Assembly: GCA_018819135.1 (NCBI GenBank)
Contig: JAHJQK010000165.1
Span: forward strand, 1 to 32,356
Length of the DNA: 32,356 bases
Direction of reading: 5' to 3'
DNA from: Pseudomonadota bacterium
GTDB taxonomy: Bacteria > Desulfobacterota > SM23-61
Shown here: piece by piece, positions 8,108 to 16,051 of the stretch
Layout of the letters: the number at the start of each line of letters is the position of its first letter
Position numbering within the stretch: position 1 is the first letter of the stretch
The notes under the pieces: model-generated
Database searches by the model: none
What the model saw: the letters and a program-made list of their open reading frames with translations, nothing else
What the model was told of the DNA's origin: nothing
Position numbers and translations under genes: made by a program

Positions 8108-9541
8108 TTAATCCTTAATTCCTGCCAGATACTTTACTATTTCCTTCTTTGATTCAAGGTCGTATGTTGACCTTATCCCTATTTTCTCCATCACCGGAGA
8201 CCCGCCACCGTGAATTCCAGCGTACTGAGCCCAACCACAGCTGGCTGAACATGTAAAATCTGAAATAAAACGATAGAGTCGATGCAGTTTCTCAGAAGAG
8301 ACCTCTGGATTTCGGCGGATATATTTTTCCAAATAATGGCTGGTCGCTGGATTAATCCAATCTTCCTCAGGAGGAAGGGTGGATGGAAGCCCACCAGCAA
8401 TTGATGCCAAAATTTCATACTCATGGTAGACATTAATACCCGCCAAGTATCTCCCAGTATTTGAATAAAGAAATTTAGGCCTAAAGATTCCAGAAGAGGT
8501 TTGTTCCGCTCTTGCCGCGGCCGCAATCCCTGAAGCATAAACCAACTCCCCAATGATCATTAATTCTGTCAACTCATCCTGGATATGAGGCGCGTTACCC
8601 ACACCATTGTATTCAGCCACGAGGGCTGTTGCACCCATTATGATATCAGTAAGAGCTGGTTTGCAGCCGCAATAAGAATGGCGATGAAAGCCGGCAAATG
8701 TGAGGGCCATGGAACCAGCAAACTCCCATTCTCCGCACATGAATACCCTTTCCCACGGAACAAATAGGTCATCAAAAATCAAAAAGGATTCAGCCACTCC
8801 GTAATCATTATAGGGAGCTTGGAGATTTATGCGTGGACGGGGGCTGGTAATTCGGGAGATCAACTTAATGCCATCCGTATCTGCTGGGATGGCAAACGAC
8901 ACGGCCCAATCGCTTTCCTTTTCCGTAAGGGCACGCGTAGGAATGACAAGATGTTCATCCACATAGGGCCCCATGGTAATATGATTCTTTGCTCCCCTAA
9001 CAACGATCCCTTTCTTATCTTTCTTAACAATATGGAGGTAAAGATCAGGGTCTTTTTGTTGATGCGGTCTGGCTTTGCGGTCTCCTTTAGAGTCTGTTTG
9101 GGAAGTACTCCCTACAAGATCATTGGCTTGGTAGTATTTTAGAAATTCAAGAAAATGATCATGATATTGTGTCCCTTTGGCACCGTCAATCTCTTTGGTG
9201 ACGACCCCCATGGCATTGAGGGTATCTGTCGCCATACACCGCTGGATACACCCCCCTACTTTGTGGCATAGACTTCGTTTCATCTCCTGTTGTTTATAGA
9301 GATCCTCAATGCTAAGGTTTAGAGAAGTAAACCGGTTTATGGGCTCACCCGTGAGATGAGATTGGGTTACCATGAGATCCTTATATGCGGGATCTTGAGC
9401 CAAATCAAATGTAAGCCTAAGTACATTGATTGGCTTCTCAAGCATCGGATCATCTCTCCTAATCTGCTTCCCATAGGCGTACAAATTGGGTTTCATCTTT
9501 TTCAACCGTTCCACATATTCATCCGACGTCTTTAATGCCAT
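8108..9541 (-). CDS. 4-hydroxybutyryl-CoA dehydratase-type flavoprotein (HpaB family)
   Basis: This 477-residue protein has the acyl-CoA dehydrogenase/HpaB fold. It keeps the four ligands that hold the [4Fe-4S] cluster of 4-hydroxybutyryl-CoA dehydratase (C99, C103, H292, C299 in AbfD) as C98, C102, H286 and C293, with exact 3- and 6-residue internal spacing. Neighbouring active-site positions also match: Y290, K294 and E251. Oxygen-dependent 4-hydroxyphenylacetate hydroxylases lack this cluster, so a radical dehydratase/isomerase acting on a hydroxyacyl-CoA is more likely than a monooxygenase. GGAGGA lies 8 bases before ATG 9541. It is flanked by an SDR, a ligase remnant and a thiolase. The true substrate is unknown; gamma-hydroxyacyl-CoA is inferred. 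Confidence 0.85.
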   Translation of the reverse strand: MALKTSDEYVERLKKMKPNLYAYGKQIRRDDPMLEKPINVLRLTFDLAQDPAYKDLMVTQSHLTGEPINRFTSLNLSIEDLYKQQEMKRSLCHKVGGCIQRCMATDTLNAMGVVTKEIDGAKGTQYHDHFLEFLKYYQANDLVGSTSQTDSKGDRKARPHQQKDPDLYLHIVKKDKKGIVVRGAKNHITMGPYVDEHLVIPTRALTEKESDWAVSFAIPADTDGIKLISRITSPRPRINLQAPYNDYGVAESFLIFDDLFVPWERVFMCGEWEFAGSMALTFAGFHRHSYCGCKPALTDIIMGATALVAEYNGVGNAPHIQDELTELMIIGELVYASGIAAAARAEQTSSGIFRPKFLYSNTGRYLAGINVYHEYEILASIAGGLPSTLPPEEDWINPATSHYLEKYIRRNPEVSSEKLHRLYRFISDFTCSASCGWAQYAGIHGGGSPVMEKIGIRSTYDLESKKEIVKYLAGIKD

Positions 9542-9599
9542 CTTATTTCTCCTCCATTTATCTCAGATTACCATCTTATTTTTTGCTAATGTGAAATGG

Positions 9600-10358
9600 C
9601 TATCCGACAATGTGCCCACCATCGACCACTACCACCGATCCCGTCATGAAACTGGAGGCGTCGGAGGCCAAAAGCAGCGTGGCTCCCCGAATCTCCTTCA
9701 CCTCTGCCAGGCGACGCATGGGGATCTTGCTGATGACCTTCTGACCGGCTGGTGTCTGGAAAAAATCCCGGTTCAGATCTGTCAAAAAATATCCGGGACA
9801 GAGGGCGTTGACCTGAATGTTGTACCGGGCCCACTCCAGGGCCAGTGTCTTGGTGAACAGGATCAACCCTGCCTTGGCTACACAGTAGGGGCTACTGTAG
9901 ATGACCCCGATGATGCCGGCGATGGAAGCAATGTTGATGATCTTTCCATATTTGTTCTCGATCATATGTCGGCCGACAGCCTTGGTGCAGAAGACATGCC
10001 CCTTCAGGTTCACATCCATCACCCGGTCCCACTTTTCTTCCGTCATCTCAGCTACCGATACCTCTCCGGCAATCCCGGAGTTGTTGATCAGGATGTCGAT
10101 GCGACCGAAGGCCTTGACCGCATCGTTTACGGCCTTTTCAATCTCATCCAATTTCGCTATGTCCATGGGACAGACCAGCCCCTCTCGGCCCATTTTTTTT
10201 ATCTGGGCTGCAGTCTCATTCAGCCCGGCGATATTACGCGCCCCCAAGGCCACGTCGGCCCCGGCTTCGGCCAGGGTCAAGGCCATCTCCCGGCCGAGGC
10301 CCCGGCTGGCCCCGGAGACAAAAGCCTTTTTCCCCTGGAGAGAAAAAATATCCATCAT
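9600..10358 (-). CDS. SDR-family oxidoreductase (FabG-like)
   Basis: This classical short-chain dehydrogenase has 252 residues. The NAD(P)-binding glycine motif is 'SGASRGLGREMAL', followed by 'INNSG' (NNAG-like) and the catalytic Ser-Tyr-Lys set in 'NIASIAGIIG' and 'YCVAK'. The end 'SSFMTGSVVVVDGG' is canonical. It is likely a 3-hydroxyacyl-CoA or alcohol dehydrogenase in the pathway, using NAD(P)H in the cytoplasm. ATG 10355 is an equally good start. It lies 42 bases after the enoyl-CoA hydratase gene and 58 bases before the dehydratase gene on the same strand. Confidence 0.88.
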   Translation of the reverse strand: MMDIFSLQGKKAFVSGASRGLGREMALTLAEAGADVALGARNIAGLNETAAQIKKMGREGLVCPMDIAKLDEIEKAVNDAVKAFGRIDILINNSGIAGEVSVAEMTEEKWDRVMDVNLKGHVFCTKAVGRHMIENKYGKIINIASIAGIIGVIYSSPYCVAKAGLILFTKTLALEWARYNIQVNALCPGYFLTDLNRDFFQTPAGQKVISKIPMRRLAEVKEIRGATLLLASDASSFMTGSVVVVDGGHIVG

Positions 10359-10400
10359 AATTGTGGCCCCTGGGTTTGATTCAGCTTGATCTTTCCAGAT

Positions 10401-11183
10401 TTAACGTCCCTTGAAGAGGGGAGCACGTTTTTCCACGAAAGCCGTGGCCCCTTCCAGAAAATCCTCTGTCTTGGCGACCTCATGTAAGAACCGCTGGCAG
10501 GTGATCCGAAAATCGTAGAGGTGTCGTCCCAGCACTTGGTTGACCGTTTCTTTAATGATGCGCAAAGAAGCGGGGGAGGATTTCATGATCTTGCGGGCGA
10601 TCTCCACGGTGGACTCTTGCAATTGATCCTGTGGAACCACCCGATTGATGAGCCCTATCTCTAAGGCTCGCTGGGAGCTGATCGGCTCTGCGGCTAGCAG
10701 GAGTTCTTGGGTGGCCTTGATTCCTACCATGGGCGGCCCGAAAACAGCGAAGATAGGAGGCCAGGCTCCGATACGGGCTTCGGGCTGGGCAAACCGGGCG
10801 CTTTCCGAGGCCACAGCAATGTCCGTCAGTAGGACCAATTCGCAGCCGCCGCCATAGGCCAGGCCATTGACTGCGGAAAGGAGTGGCTTTTGGAGGCGGA
10901 AAATGCTATTTACTAGTCCGTAGATGCAATCCAAGAAAAGGTCCTCAGCGTCCTTTGGGTCTTGCAAGCGGGTGAGCTCGCCGATGTCATCTCCGGCGCA
11001 GAAAGCCCTTCCGTTTCCGGTCAGAGCCAGGACCGAAACCTCATCGGCGGCATCCGCCTCCTCCAGTGCCTTTTGCAGTTCCTTCCAAAGGGGCCGATTA
11101 AGGGCATTCAATTTTTCGGGCCGATTAAGGGTAATCCAGGCGATCCGGTCTTCAATTCGGTAGAGGAGATATTGGTATTCCAT
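10401..11183 (-). CDS. Enoyl-CoA hydratase/isomerase family protein
   Basis: This 260-residue crotonase-fold enzyme probably hydrates an enoyl-CoA intermediate. The oxyanion-hole loop 'GRAFCAGDDI' and the loop 'GLAYGGGCELVLLTDIA' are present. Both catalytic glutamates of hydratases are kept, in 'GGGCE' and 'QPEARIG', so hydratase activity is more likely than a decarboxylase or isomerase-only role. The usual 'PGAGG' after the second Glu is replaced by 'WPPIF', which may widen or reshape the acyl pocket. GAAGGAGGTG before ATG 11183 is the strongest ribosome-binding site in the operon. It follows livM by 35 bases. Confidence 0.88.
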   Translation of the reverse strand: MEYQYLLYRIEDRIAWITLNRPEKLNALNRPLWKELQKALEEADAADEVSVLALTGNGRAFCAGDDIGELTRLQDPKDAEDLFLDCIYGLVNSIFRLQKPLLSAVNGLAYGGGCELVLLTDIAVASESARFAQPEARIGAWPPIFAVFGPPMVGIKATQELLLAAEPISSQRALEIGLINRVVPQDQLQESTVEIARKIMKSSPASLRIIKETVNQVLGRHLYDFRITCQRFLHEVAKTEDFLEGATAFVEKRAPLFKGR

Positions 11184-11218
11184 GGAACACCTCCTTCAAT
11201 GGCCAAAGGGGGATGGCA

Positions 11219-12208
11219 TCACTTCTTTTTGAGCGATTGGTAGACCTTTTCCGCACCTCCGTAGATTCCTCCTCTTAAGAACATCACGACCACGATAAAA
11301 ATGACCCCCAAGACTAACAGCCAAGCCCCTGCTTTGGACAGGACCGTGAATTTATTCAAAAAATCCGCCAAGAAGATGAATACCCCAGAACCGATCAAGG
11401 CCCCAGGGAGGACAAAGGTGCCCCCCAGAAGGGCCATGATCGCAAATTCCCCCGATGTGTGCCAGGTAGCGAGATGCTCCCCCACATATTCTTGATGAAG
11501 GGCAAAGAGCGTTCCTCCTAAACCGCAGATCAGGCCCCCAATGATGAAGGCAATCCACTTATAAGTCTCTGGATTATAACCGATGGCTGTGGCGCGAAGC
11601 TCACTTTCCCGCATTCCCATGAGGACTTTGCCGAAGGGTGATTCGATCAGCCGCCGGACAAAGAGGAAGAGTAGAAGGAAGAGGATGAGAACAAAGATAT
11701 AAAAATTGAAGGTTGGTTTTAAGTTAATGGAAAAAATTCCCAGCTCTAAAATCTCTCGTTTGATTCCCCAAATCCCATCTGGTCCCCCGGTGAAGCTCTT
11801 CCACTGCCAGATAATGAACCAGATCAACTGGTTGAAGGCCAGGGTAAGTAGGGCAAAGATGAGTCCACCCCGTTTAATACAGAAGTAGCCCATGACGATG
11901 GAGATGATGCCGCTCATCGCTACCCCGGCTATAATCGCCAGAAGAATATGCACGTTATGACGGGCCAAGAGGATGCCGGCAGTATAAGCCCCAACGGCAA
12001 AAAGGCTGCCCGTTCCGAAGTTGAGCAATCCTGTATATCCAAGCAGCAGGATAAAGGCCAAGGTAGGTATGGCCATGATCAGGATTTCGGCAGCCATCAT
12101 CCTGGAAGGAAGGACAAAATAAACAGGGACCAGGATAGCAGCCATTAAAAAAACCGGAAAAAGCTCGGTTGAAAAACCTTTCCCCGGCCGTCCCTCTCCT
12201 GCCTTCAT
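11219..12208 (-). CDS. livM: Branched-chain-type ABC permease (LivM-like)
   Basis: This 329-residue integral membrane permease of the high-affinity Liv family has about nine hydrophobic segments. It carries the characteristic 'LLGYTGLLNFGTGSLFAVGA' N-terminal block and the EAA-like loop 'GMRESELRATAIGYN' that contacts the ATPase. The start ATG overlaps the livH stop by four bases (ATGA), so the permeases are translationally coupled. Liv systems outside enterics often carry aromatic or short-chain organic acids; the adjacent CoA-pathway genes suggest such a role here, not leucine uptake. Confidence 0.92.
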   Translation of the reverse strand: MKAGEGRPGKGFSTELFPVFLMAAILVPVYFVLPSRMMAAEILIMAIPTLAFILLLGYTGLLNFGTGSLFAVGAYTAGILLARHNVHILLAIIAGVAMSGIISIVMGYFCIKRGGLIFALLTLAFNQLIWFIIWQWKSFTGGPDGIWGIKREILELGIFSINLKPTFNFYIFVLILFLLLFLFVRRLIESPFGKVLMGMRESELRATAIGYNPETYKWIAFIIGGLICGLGGTLFALHQEYVGEHLATWHTSGEFAIMALLGGTFVLPGALIGSGVFIFLADFLNKFTVLSKAGAWLLVLGVIFIVVVMFLRGGIYGGAEKVYQSLKKK

Positions 12209-13092
12209 CGAGCCACCCCCCTTCCGAGCAATCCTTGAGGCCGAAGCATCAAGATGATACCCATGGCGGCGAACATCACAAAGTCCGAAGCTGGGGCCCA
12301 GAAAACGCCAGCGATACCCCGGACGACGCCCAAGAGAATGCCTCCCAATAAAACTCCGCGGATGCTACCCATACCGCCAATCACGACCACGATAAAGCAA
12401 ATGAGTAAGATCTCTGTACCGATGGAATGCTGCAAGCCGCCGATCAGGGGAGCGTGAAGCCCTCCGCCAAGTCCAGCCAGGGCAGAACCCAGAGCAAAAG
12501 TCCAGGTGTACACCTTACGAGTGTTGATGCCGAGGGTCCTGGCGGTCTCGGGATCTTCAGCACTGGCCCGAATGATGGCTCCCAAAGCACTGCGTTCTAT
12601 GAAAAACCATACGCCGAAAATTATGGCCAAGCCGAGGATCATAGTAAATAGGCGATAAACGGGATAGCGAAACAGGCCCAGGTTGATCTCTCCTTCAAAG
12701 GAGGAAGGCATCCCTAACGGAAGAGGTACGGTGCCATAAATTAAGGCGACCCCCTGCTGGATCACCAGCAGGAGGCCAAAAGTGATTAGAATTTGATAGA
12801 CTACGGGCTGGCCATACATCCAGTGCAAGAGAAATCTTTCTATCATCAATCCCACGATGGCCATTAAAGGAAGAGTGATGACCAGACCCAGCCAGAAGTT
12901 TCCTGGAATGGGCAGCACCTGGACACAACTCCACACCAAATAGGCCCCTAACATGTAGAGGGAGCCGTGAGCAAAGTTTATGATGCCCAGCATCCCGAAG
13001 ATGAGGGACAGCCCGGTAGCCAGAAGGGCAATCAGCACCCCAAACTGGATGCCGTTGAAGACCTGAGCTAAAATAGCATCGATATTTACCAT
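12205..13092 (-). CDS. livH: Branched-chain-type ABC permease (LivH-like)
   Basis: This 295-residue membrane permease has the LivH block 'SLIFGMLGIINFAHGSLYM' in the first third and the cytoplasmic loop 'IIRASAEDPETARTLGIN' that docks the ATPases. It forms the heterodimeric channel with LivM. It starts 113 bases after livJ, and the gap holds a hairpin (13155-13189) that may lower permease expression relative to the binding protein. No lesion is visible. Confidence 0.92.
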   Translation of the reverse strand: MVNIDAILAQVFNGIQFGVLIALLATGLSLIFGMLGIINFAHGSLYMLGAYLVWSCVQVLPIPGNFWLGLVITLPLMAIVGLMIERFLLHWMYGQPVVYQILITFGLLLVIQQGVALIYGTVPLPLGMPSSFEGEINLGLFRYPVYRLFTMILGLAIIFGVWFFIERSALGAIIRASAEDPETARTLGINTRKVYTWTFALGSALAGLGGGLHAPLIGGLQHSIGTEILLICFIVVVIGGMGSIRGVLLGGILLGVVRGIAGVFWAPASDFVMFAAMGIILMLRPQGLLGRGVAR

Positions 13093-13154
13093 TTTATTTT
13101 CGCCCCGATTTCATCAAAGGCTAAAGCCCAGTTTCACGTTTAATCCTTCAAGAG

Positions 13155-13189
13155 GATAGGGGTGACGAGCTCAAGGCCCGCCCCCTATC
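13155..13189 (-). promoter_or_regulatory. Intercistronic hairpin between livJ and livH
   Basis: GATAGGGG (13155-13162) and CCCCTATC (13182-13189) are perfect inverted arms around a 19-base loop. There is no following T-run on the - strand, so it is not a classic terminator. Hairpins after binding-protein genes are known to stabilise the upstream message and raise binding-protein over permease levels; that role is inferred. Confidence 0.5.
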
Positions 13190-13205
13190 GATGAACGCCG
13201 AGAGA

Positions 13206-14447
13206 TTACAAGGGATCTTTAGTCCGATCGAACTCAAACCCTTTCTCCCCTTGCCTGGGATAATTCTTGCCCCCGCCGATGACTTCTACGTAATCCTCTT
13301 CATACTTCTTCTCTGACGGGGCCTTGCCTCTTAGCAATAAGAAGTCGTGTTCGATCTGATGATACCAGCCAGCCAGCCTCTCTTTTCCGCAAGGTCCATC
13401 GAATTCACCAATTTTCTCGAGGGCAGGGATGAGCACTTTGGGGTCAGCGCTGCCCGTCTGTTTTATCACCCTCTCCATAAGCTGGCACTCCAGATACTTG
13501 GCCGCGGCATAATCGCCCGGAATCATGTTCCAACGCTTCCTGTACTTGGCAACGAAGCTCTTTACCCAATCATTGGGTAAGGCATGGTTCCAGTGGTCGC
13601 CCAAGTACATTCCATCGAGGGCATCGGAACCAATGCCGCGGAGCATGTTGAGGGAGCCAGTGATCGAGAAGACCTTCATAACCTTCTTGAGGCCGAATTC
13701 ATGGGCCTGCCTCAGGCCGATGCCGAAAAGTTTGCCGTATAGTCCGATGATGTAGGCATCGGCTCCGGATCCCTTGGCTTCGGTCATAAATACACTGGCG
13801 TCGGTGGCGGTCACCGGAACATATTGGGTCTTGAGGAGCTTAATACCTCTCTCCTTTAAGACGGCTTCCACATTCTCCGCCATGTCGTAGCCCCAGGCAT
13901 AGTCCAGCTGGATCTGCATGACCTTCTTGACATTGGGGAATTTGTCTAAAAATCCGGAAAGCGACGCCCTGGCAATGGTGTAATTGGGGCTGGCCCATCT
14001 GAAGGTGTAGCGGTTACCCTGGGTACCGGTGAGACGAGTATCCCAGCCGTCGGTCCAGAAGATCGGCCTTTTGGTTTTGCCGATGATGTCGGCCATGGCC
14101 AGTTGCACAGCACTGCTGTTTCCGGAGGACACGATAAGAGGTTTAAACTCGGCAATGGCTTCCTGGAGCCGCCGCACGCCCACAGCCGGCTTGAGCTCGG
14201 TATCCCGGGTGACCAACTTAACCTTATAGGGTCCCATTTTATAATTGTGCTCTTCCAGAAAAAGAACTGTAGCCTTGTAACCCTCATCGCAGGTGGCCGC
14301 ATAGGGGCCGCTAAAGTCATCCACGATGGCCCAAACAAACTCCTTCTCCGCAGCTTGGGCGGCCGGGTAGAAAACCAATCCCGCAGCTAAAAACAACAGC
14401 ATTAGGATAAAACTCGGAAGGCCAATTTTCATCATTCCACTTTTCAT
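13206..14447 (-). CDS. Liv-type ABC transporter substrate-binding protein
   Basis: This periplasmic binding protein of type I fold has 413 residues from ATG 14447. That start is chosen because AAGGAGGTGG (14451-14460) precedes it; a TTG at 14495 would add 16 residues without benefit. The signal peptide has a hydrophobic core ('FILMLLFLAAGLVF') and a likely cleavage after AQA. Mature sequence starts 'EFVWAIVDDFSGPYAATCDE', where the type I ligand loop is expected. It lacks a lipobox. It is larger than LivJ of enterics and resembles the amide/urea and aromatic-acid binding group. It sits between livF and livH. The ligand, probably an organic acid feeding the CoA pathway, is not predictable from motifs. 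Confidence 0.9.
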   Translation of the reverse strand: MKSGMMKIGLPSFILMLLFLAAGLVFYPAAQAAEKEFVWAIVDDFSGPYAATCDEGYKATVLFLEEHNYKMGPYKVKLVTRDTELKPAVGVRRLQEAIAEFKPLIVSSGNSSAVQLAMADIIGKTKRPIFWTDGWDTRLTGTQGNRYTFRWASPNYTIARASLSGFLDKFPNVKKVMQIQLDYAWGYDMAENVEAVLKERGIKLLKTQYVPVTATDASVFMTEAKGSGADAYIIGLYGKLFGIGLRQAHEFGLKKVMKVFSITGSLNMLRGIGSDALDGMYLGDHWNHALPNDWVKSFVAKYRKRWNMIPGDYAAAKYLECQLMERVIKQTGSADPKVLIPALEKIGEFDGPCGKERLAGWYHQIEHDFLLLRGKAPSEKKYEEDYVEVIGGGKNYPRQGEKGFEFDRTKDPL

Positions 14448-14578
14448 AAGCCACCTCCTTAAAAAAATTTCCATAAGTTCAGCCAATCCGTTCAACCCTT
14501 CTTCTGCTAAGCCTTGATCCTTTCCTTAATCCCCCCTACTCACCTCCTTTCCCCCCCATTAAGAATTGCGATCTTTCG

Positions 14579-15271
14579 TTAGAGTTTGAAGTATTTCCTG
14601 TGCAATTCAACATCTTCCAATATTTCCTGAGAGCTGGCTTCACGAGATACCAGACCGTGGGCCATCACGTAATGGCGGTCCCCCAAATTAGACGCCATGG
14701 TCAGGTTGGCTTCCACCAAAAGCATGGTCAGTCCGGATTTTTTCAACTCCCGGATTGTATCCATAATGGCACCTACTAAAAGGGGTGCCAATCCTTCAGA
14801 GGGTTCATCGAGGAGGATTAACTCTGCCCCGCTGACTAAAACCCTGGCGATCGCCAGCATCTGCTGTTCGCCCCCGCTCAACTCATTACCCCTATTATTC
14901 AGCCTTTCCCTGAGGGGTGGGAAAATATTCAATACCCATTCTATCTTCTCCCCATCCTGGCGAAGGGAAGGCAAGCTAAGGTTTTCCGCCACGCTGAGGC
15001 TGCTGAAAATGCGGCGACCCTGGGGAACGTATCCCAGGCCTCGACGAAAAATTTGATGAGTTTCCCTCCCGAGGATATTTTCTCCCTTATACCGGATAGA
15101 GCCAGAACGGACCAACATCAAACCCATGATGCTTTTCAGGGTCGTCGTCTTGCCGGCGCCATTTCGGCCCAGGAGGGTAACCAACTCTCCTTTATTCACC
15201 TCGAGGCTGACCCCGTGGAGGATATGACTTTTACCATAATAGGCATGGACCTGATCCAATTGCAGCATCAT
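14579..15271 (-). CDS. livF: Branched-chain-type ABC ATPase (LivF-like)
   Basis: This 230-residue ATPase has Walker A 'GRNGAGKTT', signature 'LSGGEQQMLAIARVL' and Walker B 'LILLDEPSEGLAP', the LivF version. Start ATG overlaps the livG stop (ATGA). It pairs with LivG to energise LivHM. It is followed by a 131-base gap to livJ. That gap holds a perfect Shine-Dalgarno sequence (AAAGGAGGTGAG on the - strand, about 14545-14556) that is not followed by a usable gene. Confidence 0.92.
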   Translation of the reverse strand: MMLQLDQVHAYYGKSHILHGVSLEVNKGELVTLLGRNGAGKTTTLKSIMGLMLVRSGSIRYKGENILGRETHQIFRRGLGYVPQGRRIFSSLSVAENLSLPSLRQDGEKIEWVLNIFPPLRERLNNRGNELSGGEQQMLAIARVLVSGAELILLDEPSEGLAPLLVGAIMDTIRELKKSGLTMLLVEANLTMASNLGDRHYVMAHGLVSREASSQEILEDVELHRKYFKL

Positions 15272-16008
15272 CGTACCCCCAAATAAGCTCTGCTCACCTC
15301 TTCGCTGTTCCGGATTATATCCGGAGGGCCCTGGGCAATGACCCGGCCGAAATCCAAGACCGTAATAGAATCCGAAATGGATAGAACCATGTCCACGCGA
15401 TGTTCGATGAGCACCACAGTGTGCTTTGGGGTGAGCTTCTTTATGGTCTCGCCCATCATGGGGATTTCATCGTAGACCAGCCCGCTGGTGGGTTCGTCTA
15501 ACAGCAAGAGATTGCTCTCGCCGGCCATCGCTACACCGATATCCAGGAGCCGCTGTTCGCCGTGGGAAAGCTCGCAAGCCTTATGTTCGGCTTTCTGGGC
15601 CAACCCCAGCGTGCGCAAAATCTCATAGGATTGAACCACGAGCCCCTGAAGGTCCGAGGCCTTTTTAAAAAAGCTGAATCTCTCCTTCCCTTCTGCTTGG
15701 ATGGCCAACCGGACATTTTCCAGGGCGGTCAACTCTAGGAAAAGGGTGATGACCTGGAAAGACCGCCTGATACCCAAGTGAGCCATCTGATGGGGGGGCA
15801 GATGGGAAATATCTTTTCCCTTAAACTCTACCCTGCCCTCGCTGGGCTTGATAAAACCAGAGATGAGGCTAAATAAGGTGGTCTTGCCGGCGCCATTGGG
15901 ACCCACCACAGAGTGCAGACTTCCCTCTCGAACCTCCAGATCGACATGATCCAGCACCCGCAGGGCCCCAAAGTCCTTGGTCAATCCGATGGTTTTCAAT
16001 AAGGCCAT
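15268..16008 (-). CDS. livG: Branched-chain-type ABC ATPase (LivG-like)
   Basis: This 246-residue ATPase has Walker A 'GPNGAGKTTLF', the LivG block 'IRRSFQVITLF', signature 'LSHGEQRLLDIGVAMA' and Walker B 'LLLLDEPTSGL'. The signature has H for the usual second G, as is common in LivG. It starts 43 bases after the acyl-CoA ligase stop, with AGGAAA upstream. It is translationally coupled to livF. ATPase genes preceding the binding protein and permeases is a less usual order than livJHMGF. Confidence 0.92.
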   Translation of the reverse strand: MALLKTIGLTKDFGALRVLDHVDLEVREGSLHSVVGPNGAGKTTLFSLISGFIKPSEGRVEFKGKDISHLPPHQMAHLGIRRSFQVITLFLELTALENVRLAIQAEGKERFSFFKKASDLQGLVVQSYEILRTLGLAQKAEHKACELSHGEQRLLDIGVAMAGESNLLLLDEPTSGLVYDEIPMMGETIKKLTPKHTVVLIEHRVDMVLSISDSITVLDFGRVIAQGPPDIIRNSEEVSRAYLGVR

Positions 16009-16051
16009 CGCGCTTTCCTCTTCTCCTGTTAAATTGCTCTCAGGAATGCCC

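Noticed and set aside
9486..10379. A 297-codon open frame on the + strand, opposite the SDR gene
   Set aside because: The - strand SDR has complete cofactor and catalytic motifs; the opposite frame has none.
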